Positions 10,575-21,257 are shown, numbered from the stretch's first letter. The stretch is 64,000 bases of DNA from Sporothrix humicola (GCA_021396245.1 WNYE01000040.1:62001-126000), one strand, 5' to 3'. The notes: generated from the letters alone by a model not told the origin. A program made the numbers and translations.

Positions 10575-11525
10575 TCACTCCTCTTTCTCCTCCTCGTTCC
10601 ATACAATAAAGCGCAGCTCAATGCTCTCGCGCGGCTTGGCACCGGCGACGGTCTCGGGCAGGACCATGGCGACGTGCGGCACGGCGGCGCTGCGGCTCGA
10701 CGGCGTGCGCGAGTCCCAGACGGTCATGACCAGCACGTCGTCGCGGGTCTGGCTGCTCATCCAGTACCACTGGTGCTGCGCGCGCCACTTGAGGTACATG
10801 CTCTCCTCGACGGTGTCGTCCATGATCTTTTGGACAATGTCGAGGTCGTTGTCGGCGACGGTGCGGGTGTCGCAGCAGACGAGCGGGTCGGTCTCGACGA
10901 CGTCGACCAGCGGGCGCCAAACCGTCAGGACGCGGGTGCGGTACCCGCGTTCTTTGGCCGCAGCCGCCTCGTTCTTTGTTGTGACCTTGTCAATGACCTT
11001 TTGCATCCACTCGGGCGAGCCGTCGGCATGGATAATGTGCGAGCTGTTGATTTTTGTGCTTCTCAAATCGCTGGCGTCTTCGTGCTGGAGGCTGTAAATG
11101 TTGGGCACGCTCCGCGGCAGGGTACCCTTGGAGCGGCGGACGCGCCAGTCCCAGCAGACGGCCTTTGCACAGCCGAGCTTTTCCTCGAGGAAGCTGGACA
11201 TTGTAGCTAGATAGCTGTCCAGGGCCTGGCGCTGGGCGGGCGTGTCGGTGTTGACATCGTCGGCCGTGAAGATGCCTGTATGGCGAGGAAAGTCCTGGTG
11301 CATCCACTCGAAGCCAGTCGAGGTAAGGCGCGGTTTGTTCTCCTCCTCCAAGCTCCGGACGTCGGTCAACGGACAGCCGTCGACGAGGTTGAGGCGGACA
11401 TTGGTGCGAGTGGTTCCCTCGGGGATATTGTCGGCCCAGATCTCGTAAGGGACCTCTTCACGGTAGACAGGGTCATCGCGGAGGTGGTTGAGCCGGGCTG
11501 TCGTGGGAAGCGCGACAGCAGTCAT
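10575..11525 (-). CDS. CmcJ/AsaB-type hydroxylase/desaturase family protein
   Basis: An intronless 316-aa protein from the ATG at 11525. The overall pattern matches the fungal CmcJ-like family named after a cephamycin 7-alpha-methoxylase component and AsaB. Recognised parts are an N-terminal beta-rich segment, the phrase GFEWMHQDFPRHTGIFTADDV, a HIIHADGSPEWM segment, then VLTVWRPLVDVVETDPLVCCD and a C-terminal WMSSQTRDDVLVMTVWDS. Members are often tailoring enzymes in secondary-metabolite clusters, but many are lone genes; no polyketide or peptide synthase lies nearby here. Substrate and reaction are unknown. The family is assigned from recalled motifs. Confidence 0.8.
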   Translation of the reverse strand: MTAVALPTTARLNHLRDDPVYREEVPYEIWADNIPEGTTRTNVRLNLVDGCPLTDVRSLEEENKPRLTSTGFEWMHQDFPRHTGIFTADDVNTDTPAQRQALDSYLATMSSFLEEKLGCAKAVCWDWRVRRSKGTLPRSVPNIYSLQHEDASDLRSTKINSSHIIHADGSPEWMQKVIDKVTTKNEAAAAKERGYRTRVLTVWRPLVDVVETDPLVCCDTRTVADNDLDIVQKIMDDTVEESMYLKWRAQHQWYWMSSQTRDDVLVMTVWDSRTPSSRSAAVPHVAMVLPETVAGAKPRESIELRFIVWNEEEKEE

Positions 11526-13554
11526 TGTGTCGTGTGTACGGGGTAGCTCAAGATAAGTTTTGTGTCTAGTAAAAGTGGTGATATCTACGTCGCCTAGATT
11601 ATGGCATCAAGATGTGATGGCAAGGCATCTTTATGGGCATTTATGTGGGCAGATTTGAGGCGGCTCTTACACTCAAAATCAACAAATGAAACCTCGCCAT
11701 GAACCGTAGCAAATTCTATGCTCTCAACTGTGACGAGAAATCAAAGTGCAGTTGTGAAGAGGCATCGGAAAGGCAAAGACAAAACTGCCGGTTACAGACG
11801 GAGTCAATTTGTGTTGAAAGACACAGTCATGGATATTGGATGTGTCTGTTGTCAGTGCCGAGACTTTGGAGCCAAAAGTAGAAATGAAAAAATTATAAAA
11901 ATAAAGGCTCTGCTCGACTGCCCCCATTTTGAGCCTCAATCACATCCGACTTAACCGTTGCATTCATTGTTATCCACGCCACCACAGCCGTCACAGTGCA
12001 AATGTCCCCTTCGAATAAGACTCGGGTGAATCCTTTCCTTTATCGTGCCCCATTCGCGCGTCGTACCGCATATTCATATCTGCAACCACCCCGCACGAGG
12101 CTTGGAGGGTTGCCATACACCACTTCCTGTCGACTCGTGTCGACCTGTGTCGCCTTAAAAAATTGTGCACTTTCGCTTTTGTTCCCTGGTTGGCCACAGT
12201 GCGTGAGACACGAGAATACATGCAGAGCAACGGTGATGGGAGAAAGCCTGTAAGAGTGCCTGAGGAAGAGCCTGAACACTGAATAAATTGTGTGCAGCGA
12301 GGTGGTAAAAGCAACATCAAATCAACCCAATTACACCCGTTGTGCTAACTTGATTTGGCCATTCCATGCAGTTGCCATGCACATTGTATGCAACTTAAAT
12401 GCACCTTAAACAACAATGTCCCCGTGTCTACTTGGTGACAAGTACCTGTACATTCAGATGCTGTATTTACTTTTGGGGGCTTTGAGTATTTGGTCTTCTC
12501 CTGTAGAGGTTTTGTAAAAGGAAAACAGAAAAGAGGGCCCCAACAGCCGCAGGCCTCTCGCCTTGCTCGTCTGTCTTTCTTTGTCTCGCCGCCTCTCATC
12601 TCGACTACAATGGAGGCCAACAATGAATGAAATAGAAGGCGACAAAAAGGAGTAAATGAAAGTAAATAAATCAGAGACACAACATCAGGAGCACCGTTAA
12701 GAAAAGAAGAAAAGAAAAGAAAAGAAAAACACAAACGGTGACTCCAGCCATACAACGTCTAGAGGCCATATCTGGTTCCCTCCTCCCAGCGCCTTTGCCT
12801 CTCGAGTCTGCCCTTTGCCTGTCTTCAGCAGCGCCTGTCTTTTCGTTCTGTCTCCATGCGGCTCTTCCGCCACAGTCAGTCGTCGCCACAAGTCGGAACA
12901 CTGAGTCCTGAACAGCCATCCTTTAGCTGCTGTGGCATGCCGGTATGCCGGGCGTATGTAAGTCGATGTAGGTGCATGTAGGGGACGTGTTTTCTGACAG
13001 CCACCTTTTAAAAGGCGACCAGTGCCCTATTGCACTGCCGTAGACGTGTAAATTATGTGATTGTCTTTCCCCTCTCTATCTCCGTCTTTGTCTCGCTCAT
13101 TCTTGCTCATTCCCTCGATTTCAAAATCTGCCTTGCCTCAGATCTCAGTTCCAAAACACACTTTCGATTGTTTCGTTCATCCCATCTTCCTGTCCGTCAG
13201 TTTCACCTCGCCATCTGCCTTGCCGTGGCCACAGAGGGGCGGCCATCAATATCAAAGTCGCCATCATTTGTTGTTCCTGACTACTGCCGCAGCTGTCGCC
13301 ATCGTCTATCGTGTATCTCTTGTATCGGCGACGGTGGCTCCGTGCATCTTGCATCTGGTGCCCCGTATCATCTGTTGGGCCAACAAGACGTCTCAATTCG
13401 TGATCAAACCTCCCATTTTGATTACCAACCGCGCCCTCGACGAAAACGCCTTGCGAGTGTCGGCATTTTGCCCGATCTAAATAATTCCGGGCATCAACAA
13501 GCCGTGTGGTATATACTTTGAGCAAACCTTGTCTGATTCCGAGCAAGTTCCAAG
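11526..13554. other. divergent intergenic region before the NLR gene
   Basis: Two kilobases between divergent genes. It contains an AAAAG microsatellite (12699-12729) and, near 13510, a TATATA sequence about 40 bases before the chosen NLR start. The 400 bases before the NLR ATG are C/T-rich, as in a 5' leader. Short open frames here have no recognisable content. Confidence 0.55.
12699..12729 (+). repeat. AAAAG-type microsatellite
   Basis: Short purine tract made of AAAAG units with one AAG interruption, in the region upstream of the NLR gene. It is likely length-variable between strains. Confidence 0.8.
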
Positions 13555-16500
13555 ATGGATGATCCGTAGGTCCAAGCTCCCCATCCAGGCCAACACTACA
13601 CTCAGCCTTGTCAACATCCTTGTCCTTGCCCTCCTTGTCTTCAGCCTTGTCTGTATTTGCACTTCCTTGCACTTCCTTGCACTTTCTGTTATTAATTCTT
13701 CTTTTAGAGTCTATCTCGCCCCGCGACCGAAGAACGAGCGGCAAGTCATGTGGACACAGGCGCTCGAGTTTACGCGCACGCTGCTAGGCGACGACGACTA
13801 CGAGTATGTGGCGCGGTTCACGAGCGCGGAGCAGATGCTGTCCGAAATCCAGCGGCTGCAGCACGAGTACGAGCACGACAAGCCGGCGGCGGCGCGGCTG
13901 CTGGGCAACCTGCACGGGTCGCTGGTGCACCTGCAGACGTGGGCCACGTTTCTGGTGGTGACGGGCACGGCGGTTGGTGGCAGTGATGGCAACAGTGACA
14001 GTAATCAACACCGCGTCAGCCTGGCCTGCGTCTGGGGCATTGTTTTTTTACTCGTCAAACTGAGCAGCCGGTGTGCCGACGACGATGCCCTCCGCGAAAT
14101 CTCGCGGTACCTGACGTCGCTGAGCCAGAAAATCGAGCTGTTCGAGGTGTACGTGCACAGCAAGTCGGTCGACCTGGACCCGGCGCTGCTCAACCGGTTC
14201 TTTGTGCTGCTGGTCGACCTGGTGGTGGCGTGCGCGCATGCGATCAAGTTTTTCCGGCGAAATTCCGTCAGCGGCGGCCACGGCGGCATGGTCGGGCGGC
14301 CGAACTGGGGCAGCAACGTGCACCAGCGGTTTGCGGACCTGCTGCAAGAGTTCACGTCGCGCATCGAGCACCTCCGCAAGATGGTGGAGACGCACCAGAT
14401 GTCGGAGATGAGCCTGAAGCAGGACCAGGTCGTGGAGACGCTGAGCCGAATGCAAGTTGGTGGTCCGTCGGGAGCCCCAGGAACAACACAGCACGAGAGT
14501 GTCAAGGCCCGTCTTCCATACTACCAGCTGCCTTTCGGAAGAAATGCGTCGTTTTACGGCCGGACTCATGTCCTCAACAATATCCGGGCCGCTCTTAAGC
14601 CAGAATACTACGAGGACCATGACGACCCAGCCACCCAACCCCGCCGCAGCATGTCTTCCGTGGCAATCTGGGGCACAGGCGGCATCGGCAAATCGCAGAT
14701 TGCGCTCGAGTACGCCAACCTTCAAGTGCTCGAAAAGTGCCAGTGCGTGCTGTGGATCCCGGCCCAGACAGAGATCGACATGAGCCGTGCTCTTGTGCGA
14801 GCTGCCGGCCAGGTGCAGCCTCCTGGGTACGAGGAGGGCATGACAGCCGAGCAGATGCGGCTGATCATGTGGAACTGGCTGCAGACAACAGACGAGCCGT
14901 GGCTGTTGGTGTACGACAACGTTGACGATAATGTGCTGTTGACATCCAACTGGCCCGTGGCTGGTCCCAACGGCCAAATCCTGGTGACGTGCCGTAGCGA
15001 GCTCGTGGCGACATCGCCGGCCGCGTCTGCCGTCGAGATTCCGTGCTTTACTCCAAAAGAAGGCGGCCAACTTTTGCTCCATCTGGCGCGAAAAACAAAC
15101 GTTTCTCCCCAGGATGTCGAAGTGGCCGAAGAGCTCTCCGAGATGCTCGGCGGACTCGCGCTGGCCCTCGACATCACGGCGCGCCAGATCCTGGTCAAGA
15201 AAAAGACAATGGCCCAGTTCCTGCCCTACTTTGTCAAGAACAAGCAGAACCTGCGCAAGCCGCCGCGGTTCGCGCCCAACAATCCATACTACAACGAGAC
15301 GCTCGACACGGTCTGGCAGACGGCCTTTGACAGTCTCGACGACACGGGCGCACGCCTGCTCCAGCTGTTCTGCTTCTGCGCGCCCGACGACATCCCGCGC
15401 GACGTGATCCACACGCCCGACGATCCTGTGCCGGGCGTCTGGGACTTTTTGTCCGATTTCGAAGAGTACGAGGACGCCGAGGCCCAGCTGCTGCGCATGT
15501 CCCTCATCAAGATCAACGAGAACACCGGCATGATCTCGCTGCACCGCTTGGTCCAGGACGCCTACTATCACCACTTGACGGACGCCCAGCACCACGAGGC
15601 GTTTGGCGTCATGTACAGACTCTTATGCGCCGCGTTTCCCAAGCGCACGCTGCGCCGCCAAATGTACGAGGTCTGGGAGCAGTGCGAGATGCTCGTGCAC
15701 CACATTGAGTCGCTGCAAAACCGCTATGTCGATTTGCGCAAGACCGGCCTCGACGTGCAAGATCTCGCGCTGCATACAATGCTCGCCGACGCCTCCTGGT
15801 TTTGCGGCGAAACGTGTGCCCTCCAGCTCGGCGAGGTCCTGGGCAAGCGCGCCGCCGAGCACTGCGCCGACAAGGACTCCTTAATTTACGCCTACCTCTG
15901 CGAGAGCGTCGCCACCATCGACCACCGCCGCGGCCGCTACCAGGACGCCCACACCTACTTTGTGCGCTCCATGGCCATCCGCGAAAAGGACCCGTCCACC
16001 ACCGCGCCCGAGCTCGCCGACGCCTACAGCGCGATCGGCCTGGCGCTGTTTGGGCTGTTCAAGAGCGAGGAGGCCATCGCCTGGGTCAACAAGGCGCTCG
16101 ACGTCGCCTACGCCGCCCCCGACTCCGAACGGCACACCTTTAACATTGACCGCTACCTGCGCAACCGCTCCCGGCCGCGTGCCGCGCTGGGGAGACTCGA
16201 GGAAGCCAAACAGGACGTCGCCGACGCCGAGGCCTTCCAGACGCGTATCTACGGCGCCGACTCCCACTTCCACGGCGAGACCGCCTACATTTTAGGGAAG
16301 ATCGCCATTGAAGAAGGCGACCTCGACGAGGCCGACCGCCAGCTGCAGCGAGCCTACGATCTGCAGTACCCGGGCAAACCGACGCACCAGAGCGTGGCCT
16401 CGGCACTCTACCACCAGTCGAGAGTTGCATCTCTCAGGGCGGCCGCTGCCGACAAAAATAGCGAGGACCGATCAAAATACACCGACAAGGCCCTGGGCTA

Positions 16501-16744
16501 CCTCCAGCAGGCGCTCAGCATCACCCAGTTCAACGAGTCCCGCCGCGGCGACCAGGGCGAGTCGGCGCGTGTAAAAAAGAAGATTGCAGACATTTGGGAG
16601 CGGCAGGGAAAAGTGAAGGATGCTGCAACCTACCGTGCTGCCGCCCTCCGTGAAAAGGCGGAGCTCGAACGGACTGGCCTCTACCCGAAGGCGCCAGATG
16701 CTGAGCAGGAGTGGGACTGCTTCTCAGATCTGGTCGACAGGTAG
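13555..16744 (+). CDS. STAND/NLR-type protein: DUF7708-like N-terminus, NB-ARC, TPR-like repeats
   Basis: Fungal NLR-like ATPase of the kind involved in heterokaryon incompatibility or other non-self recognition. Preferred model: an 11-nt first coding exon (13555-13565), a 142-nt intron (GTAGGT donor, TTTAG acceptor) and exon 2 at 13708-16744; 1015 aa beginning MDDPVYLAPRPKNERQ. The frame also reads through the intron from 13529, but that part translates to a spurious hydrophobic segment. Domains: helical N-terminus about 15-215 resembling the DUF7708 domain often placed before fungal NB domains; P-loop GTGGIGKS at 326-333; Walker B LLVYDNVDD near 407; ILVTCRS; GLALALD. A winged-helix region follows, then degenerate TPR-like helices (about 760-1010). 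The catalytic motifs are intact. It is convergent with the membrane protein gene 560 bases away. Confidence 0.88.
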
Positions 16745-17303
16745 GAAGCATGAAGAGTAAAACGGGGAGAACCGAAGCTGGTCTTTGAGATTGTATATTT
16801 TACGTTTATTATTGTGTTCCGGTTGGATACAAAAGTCTGTTTGATTTATGACTTTGATGATATTATGAATAGTTACTGAAAATATTGTTGTATTTTGTGT
16901 ATTATTTCGCTTGAAAAATTTGAAGTAAATCTTAAAAAGAAAGAAAAAAACTAACACGTTGAAAAAATATAATCTCGTAAGTCAAACCATAACGTTTGAC
17001 AATACAGACATAGTATCTTAGGGCATGGAGGGAGTAAGCGGTGATTTTGTAAACAAATCGCGAAAAGAGAGTGGCAAAAGAGGCCGTGATGTTGGTGTCT
17101 TTAGCTCCCGTTAGCGCCCCACTACGACTTACACGAATTTAGTGAGGAACAGCAACGACAAAGAACCGATTGTTTACTTTTTTCAGGGTGCATGTAAAGT
17201 ACAAATATTTATAAAAAAGCAAACTAGAAACAATGGTATATATAAAAGAGAAAAAAAAATGATACCCTCTAAACGCCACATGATATGGTACACATCCGCC
17301 ATC
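16745..17303. other. convergent 3' intergenic region
   Basis: 560 bases of AT-rich sequence between the NLR gene and the membrane protein gene. It is probably 3' UTR and terminators of both; no gene is seen. Confidence 0.6.
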
Positions 17304-18884
17304 CTAGTTGCTGCCTGCATTGTTCTGTTGTATCTGTAGTTCAATCGCCTGTTTGGCCAGGTTCACCTGCACACCCGCCAGCACGGCCGACACGACGGCG
17401 ATGATAAGTCCAATCACTGTCAGAATGAGGACCACCCAGATGGTGTACCACAGCCGCAGGTCCCGCTGGTCGCGCCACAGCGCCCAGAACCCCGTCGGCT
17501 GCACGCCCTTCATGTGGTCCTGGATCCGCCGCAGCCGGTCCTGGAAGATGGGGAAGTCGGCGGCGGCGTCGAAAAAGATGCGTTCTGGGGAGCCGGACTC
17601 GCGTGTGGACGCACCGTAACCACAGAGTTCGTCCAGGTAGGGATCCGTCTGCGAGCCGAGAGACGCCTTGGCACGCTCCGTGCTGGCGTACAGGGCGCGC
17701 GACCGTTTGCTGGCCCGGAACAGCAGGTCGTACGACAGGATAATCTCGCCGAGCAGCTTGGCCGCGCTAAAGTCGCGGCTGGGCTTCTCGTCGTCCTCGT
17801 AGAAGCGGCTGAGCATTGTATCCAACAAGGACGCATCGGAGCGGTGCAGCTTGCAAAACGAGGGGCACTTGAACAGACAGAGAGTCGGCGTGGGGCCGGC
17901 GGTGTCAAAGTCGAGGTGGCCGCTCAGGGCGTCGACCCACACAATCTGCACGCCGGCCATTTCCTGGAGGGCGGACACGTTGAGCTGTGCGACCTCGAGC
18001 TGCAGACCCGTGTCTGTCGGCGACCGGCCGGCGGCGTCCCGGTAGTGGTAGTCGTGGCGGAGGTAGTGGTCCTTTTTAGGCAACAAATCGCCAAACGAGC
18101 GGAGGAGCTGGTCGAGTGGGCGGCCAGCTGTCTCGGCGGGGGTATGGCTGCGCAAAGTCGACCTACTCTGGAGGGAGATGCGCAAGGTGGGCTTGTTGGC
18201 GGCCGCTCCAGGGGCGGGAATGGCAGCAGGGGCGGGTGCCGGGATGTACAACAACGAGAGCCACCCGAGCAGGCTAAACACAAGACTCTGGGCTGCCAGG
18301 TCGTCACGGAGGTCGACTCTGTTATTGCTGTTGTCTCCGGGAGAGCCGACAGGACTTGGAGAGATGCGCGGAGTCGAAGGCCCGGCAAGACTGTTAAAGT
18401 CGTTCCCATTGCCATTGACGTCACCGTCTCCATCTCCATCATCACCACCCCCGCGCAGAACGTGGCTGGCCTGCAGCTTCTGGATCAGCCGGCGAAGCGA
18501 GATTCCCTCGTGCTTGCGCAGTACGACAGCCACGGCCTCGCCCAGTCGAATCACTTTGCGCGCGTCGTCCGAATCGCCGTTCTCGTCGCCGGGGATTGCC
18601 GCTGCAAACTCTGGATCGAGCAGATCGTCCCACTCGGGCCACCACCGGCCATCGACCAGCGATCGGAGGTGGATCATGCATGCTTGTGCTGCCGTACTGT
18701 GATCGTTATTGTTTCCGGGATGGCCATGGTAATCGTGAAGATATCGGCCTGAGCACCGCTCCACATATCGCACTTCGTCGTCGTCTAAAAGCGGGGCCGA
18801 TGCGGCTGGCCGTTGCTGAAAAGACAGGTGCCGGGTGGCCCATGATGCTTTGCGTTCTCGTCCTTCTCCGTTCTTTTCGGCCAT
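17304..18884 (-). CDS. fungus-specific protein with C-terminal membrane anchor, unknown function
   Basis: An intronless frame. I start at the ATG at 18884 (MAEKNGEGRERKAS), giving 526 aa; the frame is open 34 codons further upstream, but that part looks like leader. The protein is mostly soluble, with a Gly/Asp/Asn-rich low-complexity stretch at about 150-185. It carries a segment NVSALQEMAGVQIVWVDALSGHLDF...CLFKCPSFC and KLLGEIILSYDLLF, typical of a large uncharacterised family of ascomycete hypotheticals. Near the end, GFWALWRDQRDLRLWYTIW leads into a hydrophobic segment (about 476-505: VVLILTVIGLIIAVVSAVLA), a membrane anchor followed by a short polar tail. No enzymatic motif is visible. 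Its position beside an NLR makes a partnership conceivable, but the family is also found alone. Confidence 0.75.
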   Translation of the reverse strand: MAEKNGEGRERKASWATRHLSFQQRPAASAPLLDDDEVRYVERCSGRYLHDYHGHPGNNNDHSTAAQACMIHLRSLVDGRWWPEWDDLLDPEFAAAIPGDENGDSDDARKVIRLGEAVAVVLRKHEGISLRRLIQKLQASHVLRGGGDDGDGDGDVNGNGNDFNSLAGPSTPRISPSPVGSPGDNSNNRVDLRDDLAAQSLVFSLLGWLSLLYIPAPAPAAIPAPGAAANKPTLRISLQSRSTLRSHTPAETAGRPLDQLLRSFGDLLPKKDHYLRHDYHYRDAAGRSPTDTGLQLEVAQLNVSALQEMAGVQIVWVDALSGHLDFDTAGPTPTLCLFKCPSFCKLHRSDASLLDTMLSRFYEDDEKPSRDFSAAKLLGEIILSYDLLFRASKRSRALYASTERAKASLGSQTDPYLDELCGYGASTRESGSPERIFFDAAADFPIFQDRLRRIQDHMKGVQPTGFWALWRDQRDLRLWYTIWVVLILTVIGLIIAVVSAVLAGVQVNLAKQAIELQIQQNNAGSN

Positions 18885-19602
18885 GGTTTGTGTCGAGGGT
18901 GGAGTTGATCGTGTCTTAATTGTGTATGTCAGTGGTGGAGAAGTGGAGATATGCAGACGAACGGAAGCTAGAACAACGGGAAGCATCTACCCGCGAGTGT
19001 AGCATCCACCTTTCTTTTATTGATGGCGACTGAAGGAGAGACGAAAAGAAAACCGTGTAAGAAGTGACTCAGCCTTTTCAGAAGCCATCATAGCCTTGCC
19101 AGGCTGCCAGCCAAAAGTGGTGATCCCATGTCCAGCCTGGCGAGAAAAAACAAGGCTGGAAAGGTCAGAGTCGTCACATCGTGGAGGCTGTGTAGGGCTC
19201 GGTCTCGAATTGGGACGGCCTCGTCCAGGGCCTCGTCTCAGATCGAGGGGAACGACAAGAGAGTCCCAGAGTGCAATACAACGTAAAAAGTACAACATGG
19301 GGGAATGGGAGAGCCCGGCGGTAACAGGGAACAGAGGGGAGGGAATGCACAAACCGACGAATGGCAGCCGTTGCATTCTCAGCCTCATTCGAGCTGGTCA
19401 GCTCTGCGCACCTTTTGCTGTCGTTCGGTCGTTCTCAATTTGACTGACGCGGCCTTTTCTCGAAAAAGTGCATTTCTTGCCCCTCTTTGCGCCTTGTTTT
19501 CTACCTGCAGCATGCAGCCCGCAGGCGACGACCAACACGAGAAGTGAGAGCTGAATGATAAAAAGGTGCTGAAGTGAGGCGTAAAAGGATATGCCGGCAT
19601 AG

Positions 19603-19614
19603 AGTACATGTACT
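19603..19614. promoter_or_regulatory. 12-bp palindrome AGTACATGTACT
   Basis: Perfect inverted repeat sharing its core with the longer palindrome at 19726, 123 bases away. The pair lies upstream of the aldo-keto reductase. The arrangement suggests binding sites for a dimeric regulator; no named factor is assigned. Confidence 0.35.
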
Positions 19615-19725
19615 TCGGTCAATGTAGAGTGATGAGAGCGATATGGTTTCTTTTGTTTAATCAATTATTATGCTCTTTCGCTCCTATCCTGCCCCTTTTC
19701 GTCGAGTGGCAATCGCTCCTGCCGT

Positions 19726-19743
19726 GCAAGTACATGTACTTGC
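19726..19743. promoter_or_regulatory. 18-bp perfect palindrome GCAAGTACATGTACTTGC
   Basis: Every base pairs in this 18-bp inverted repeat, about 320 bases before the TATA box of the aldo-keto reductase. It shares the AGTACATGTACT core with 19603-19614. It is a candidate operator for a homodimeric transcription factor. Confidence 0.45.
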
Positions 19744-20065
19744 CATTTGTGCACTTTTTTGTGGCTTGAGGCGGGGTTCTTTCTGTTTTGTTGGGCAACT
19801 GGACAGACAAGGCAGGCACGACCTGAGCTGTGTGTCACAGTGTGCGTTGCTGTACAGGTCGCACCTTCCCCGACAAGCCAAACAAAAGCTTCCACCGTCG
19901 CGGGCCTTGCAATGGAGATAGGAGCTCCCAGCTCCGGGCCGTTTGATTGAAACCTTGCGGCTTTTGACTTTTTGACCTTTGCTCCGACTGGCAGCACGCG
20001 ATTTTCTGTTACGCCCAGCCGGCATTTACGGTGCACGCATACAAACAGTTTGCATGCGAGTCGAT

Positions 20066-20072
20066 ATATAAT
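20066..20072 (+). promoter_or_regulatory. TATA box of the aldo-keto reductase
   Basis: TATATAA lies 60 bases before the upstream ATG at 20126 and 243 bases before the ATG at 20309. Transcription starting at a typical distance downstream would include both ATGs. Confidence 0.5.
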
Positions 20073-20125
20073 TGTTTGCTTGCCGCTCTGGTCGTATCTG
20101 CAACAGCTTGGCTTGGAAGCTGACC

Positions 20126-21257
20126 ATGAAGCTATTGGGACGTCAGAACTTTATCGTGACTTCAACAAGAGCCTATCACCAGCTTCAACGCCAGCCTCGC
20201 ACTATTGTCAACACAGCTACGATTTCTTCACACATCTTCACCATATCAAGAAAACCTCCACCACATCTACGGCCATACTCTTCATATACCAAACCACAAC
20301 TCCAAAATATGGATATCCCGACCGTGACCCTCCGTGATGGCAACAAAGTGCCGTTGGTAAGTGGCGACTTTGGAAGCCCAATCCACATACGCGTCGTCAC
20401 TAACACTTTGGCAGCTCGCCTTTGGCACAGGCACCGCCTGGTTCAAAGAGGTCGGCGACACCAAGTTTGACCCGCGCCTGGTCGACCTGGCCAAGACGGC
20501 CATCCAGCGCGGCTTCTGGCACCTCGACTGCTCCGAAATGTACGGCACCGAAGAAGAGGTGGGCGTCGCCATCAAGGAGGCCGGCGTGCCCCGCGAGAAG
20601 CTGTTTATCACGGACAAGGTCGCGCACAGCATCGAGGACATTCCTGGGGCTCTCGCCGAGAGTCTGCGCAAGCTGCAGACCGACTACGTTGACCTGTACC
20701 TGATCCACACCCCCTTTTTCGCCGAAAACCACACCGACCTGCAGAAGGCATGGGCCGAGATGGAGAAGCTCAAGAAGGAAGGCAAGGCCAAATCGATTGG
20801 CGTCAGCAACTACCTGCGGCACGAGCTCGAGGCCACCCTGTCAAAGGCGGTCGACCCGCCGGCCATCAACCAGATCGAGTACCACGCGTACCTGCAGCGC
20901 GCCAACGAGTACGTGCCGTGGATGCGGTCCCAGAACATCCAGGTGGCCTCGTTCAAGGGCCTGACGCCGGCGTTCCGTGCACCGGAGGGGCCCCTCCGAA
21001 AGCCGGACGACGATATCCTGGCGCGCATTGCCAAGGCACACGACACGACGCCGGCCTGTGTCCTGCTGGCCTGGCTGATCCAGGACCAGATCGTGGCCGT
21101 CACGACAACCACCAAGCCGGAGCGGCTGGACGAGTACGCTTCGGCGCTCAAGGTGACGCTGACCCCCGAGGAGCGCAAGGAGATCTCGGACGTCGGCGCC
21201 ACCTACCACTTCCGCATGGCGTGGGGCGAGCGGTTTTCGGACCAGGACCGGTCGTGA
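20126..21257 (+). CDS. aldo-keto reductase, possible dual mitochondrial/cytosolic forms
   Basis: NADPH-dependent aldo-keto reductase. Exons 20126-20356 and 20415-21257, with a 58-nt intron (GTAAGT, CACTAAC branch, GCAG). From the ATG at 20309 the protein is 296 aa (MDIPTVTLRDGNKVPL-LAFGTGTAW...) with the complete tetrad Asp54, Tyr59, Lys84, His114 and the AINQIEYHAY segment. The same frame is open upstream to an ATG at 20126 in good context (GACCATGA). It adds 61 residues rich in Arg, Ser, Thr and Gln with no acidic residue and an RPYSS sequence, typical of a mitochondrial presequence; the long form is 357 aa. A TATA box 60 bases before this ATG supports its inclusion in the mRNA. The GTGTAWFK...FITDK pattern resembles yeast YDL124W-type reductases (from memory). 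Substrate unknown. Confidence 0.87.

Larger units (their letters stand above)
18885..20125. other. divergent intergenic region with palindromic sites
   Basis: 1.24 kb between the membrane protein gene and the aldo-keto reductase. It holds two related palindromes centred on GTACATGTAC (19603-19614 and 19726-19743) and a TATA box (20066-20072). Otherwise no coding sequence is recognised. Confidence 0.55.

Noticed and set aside
13973..14019. possible 47-nt intron in the NLR gene (GTTGGT...GTCAG) removing a Gly/Ser/Asp/Asn-rich insert
   Set aside because: Its length is not a multiple of three, so removal would break the long downstream frame; the donor is also poor.
14048..15595. 515-codon antisense frame across the NLR gene
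   Set aside because: The sense strand has clear NB-ARC motifs; the antisense frame arises from GC-rich codon bias.
17514..18752. 412-codon plus-strand frame
   Set aside because: Antisense to the membrane-anchored protein gene, whose sense frame has a conserved family signature and membrane helix.
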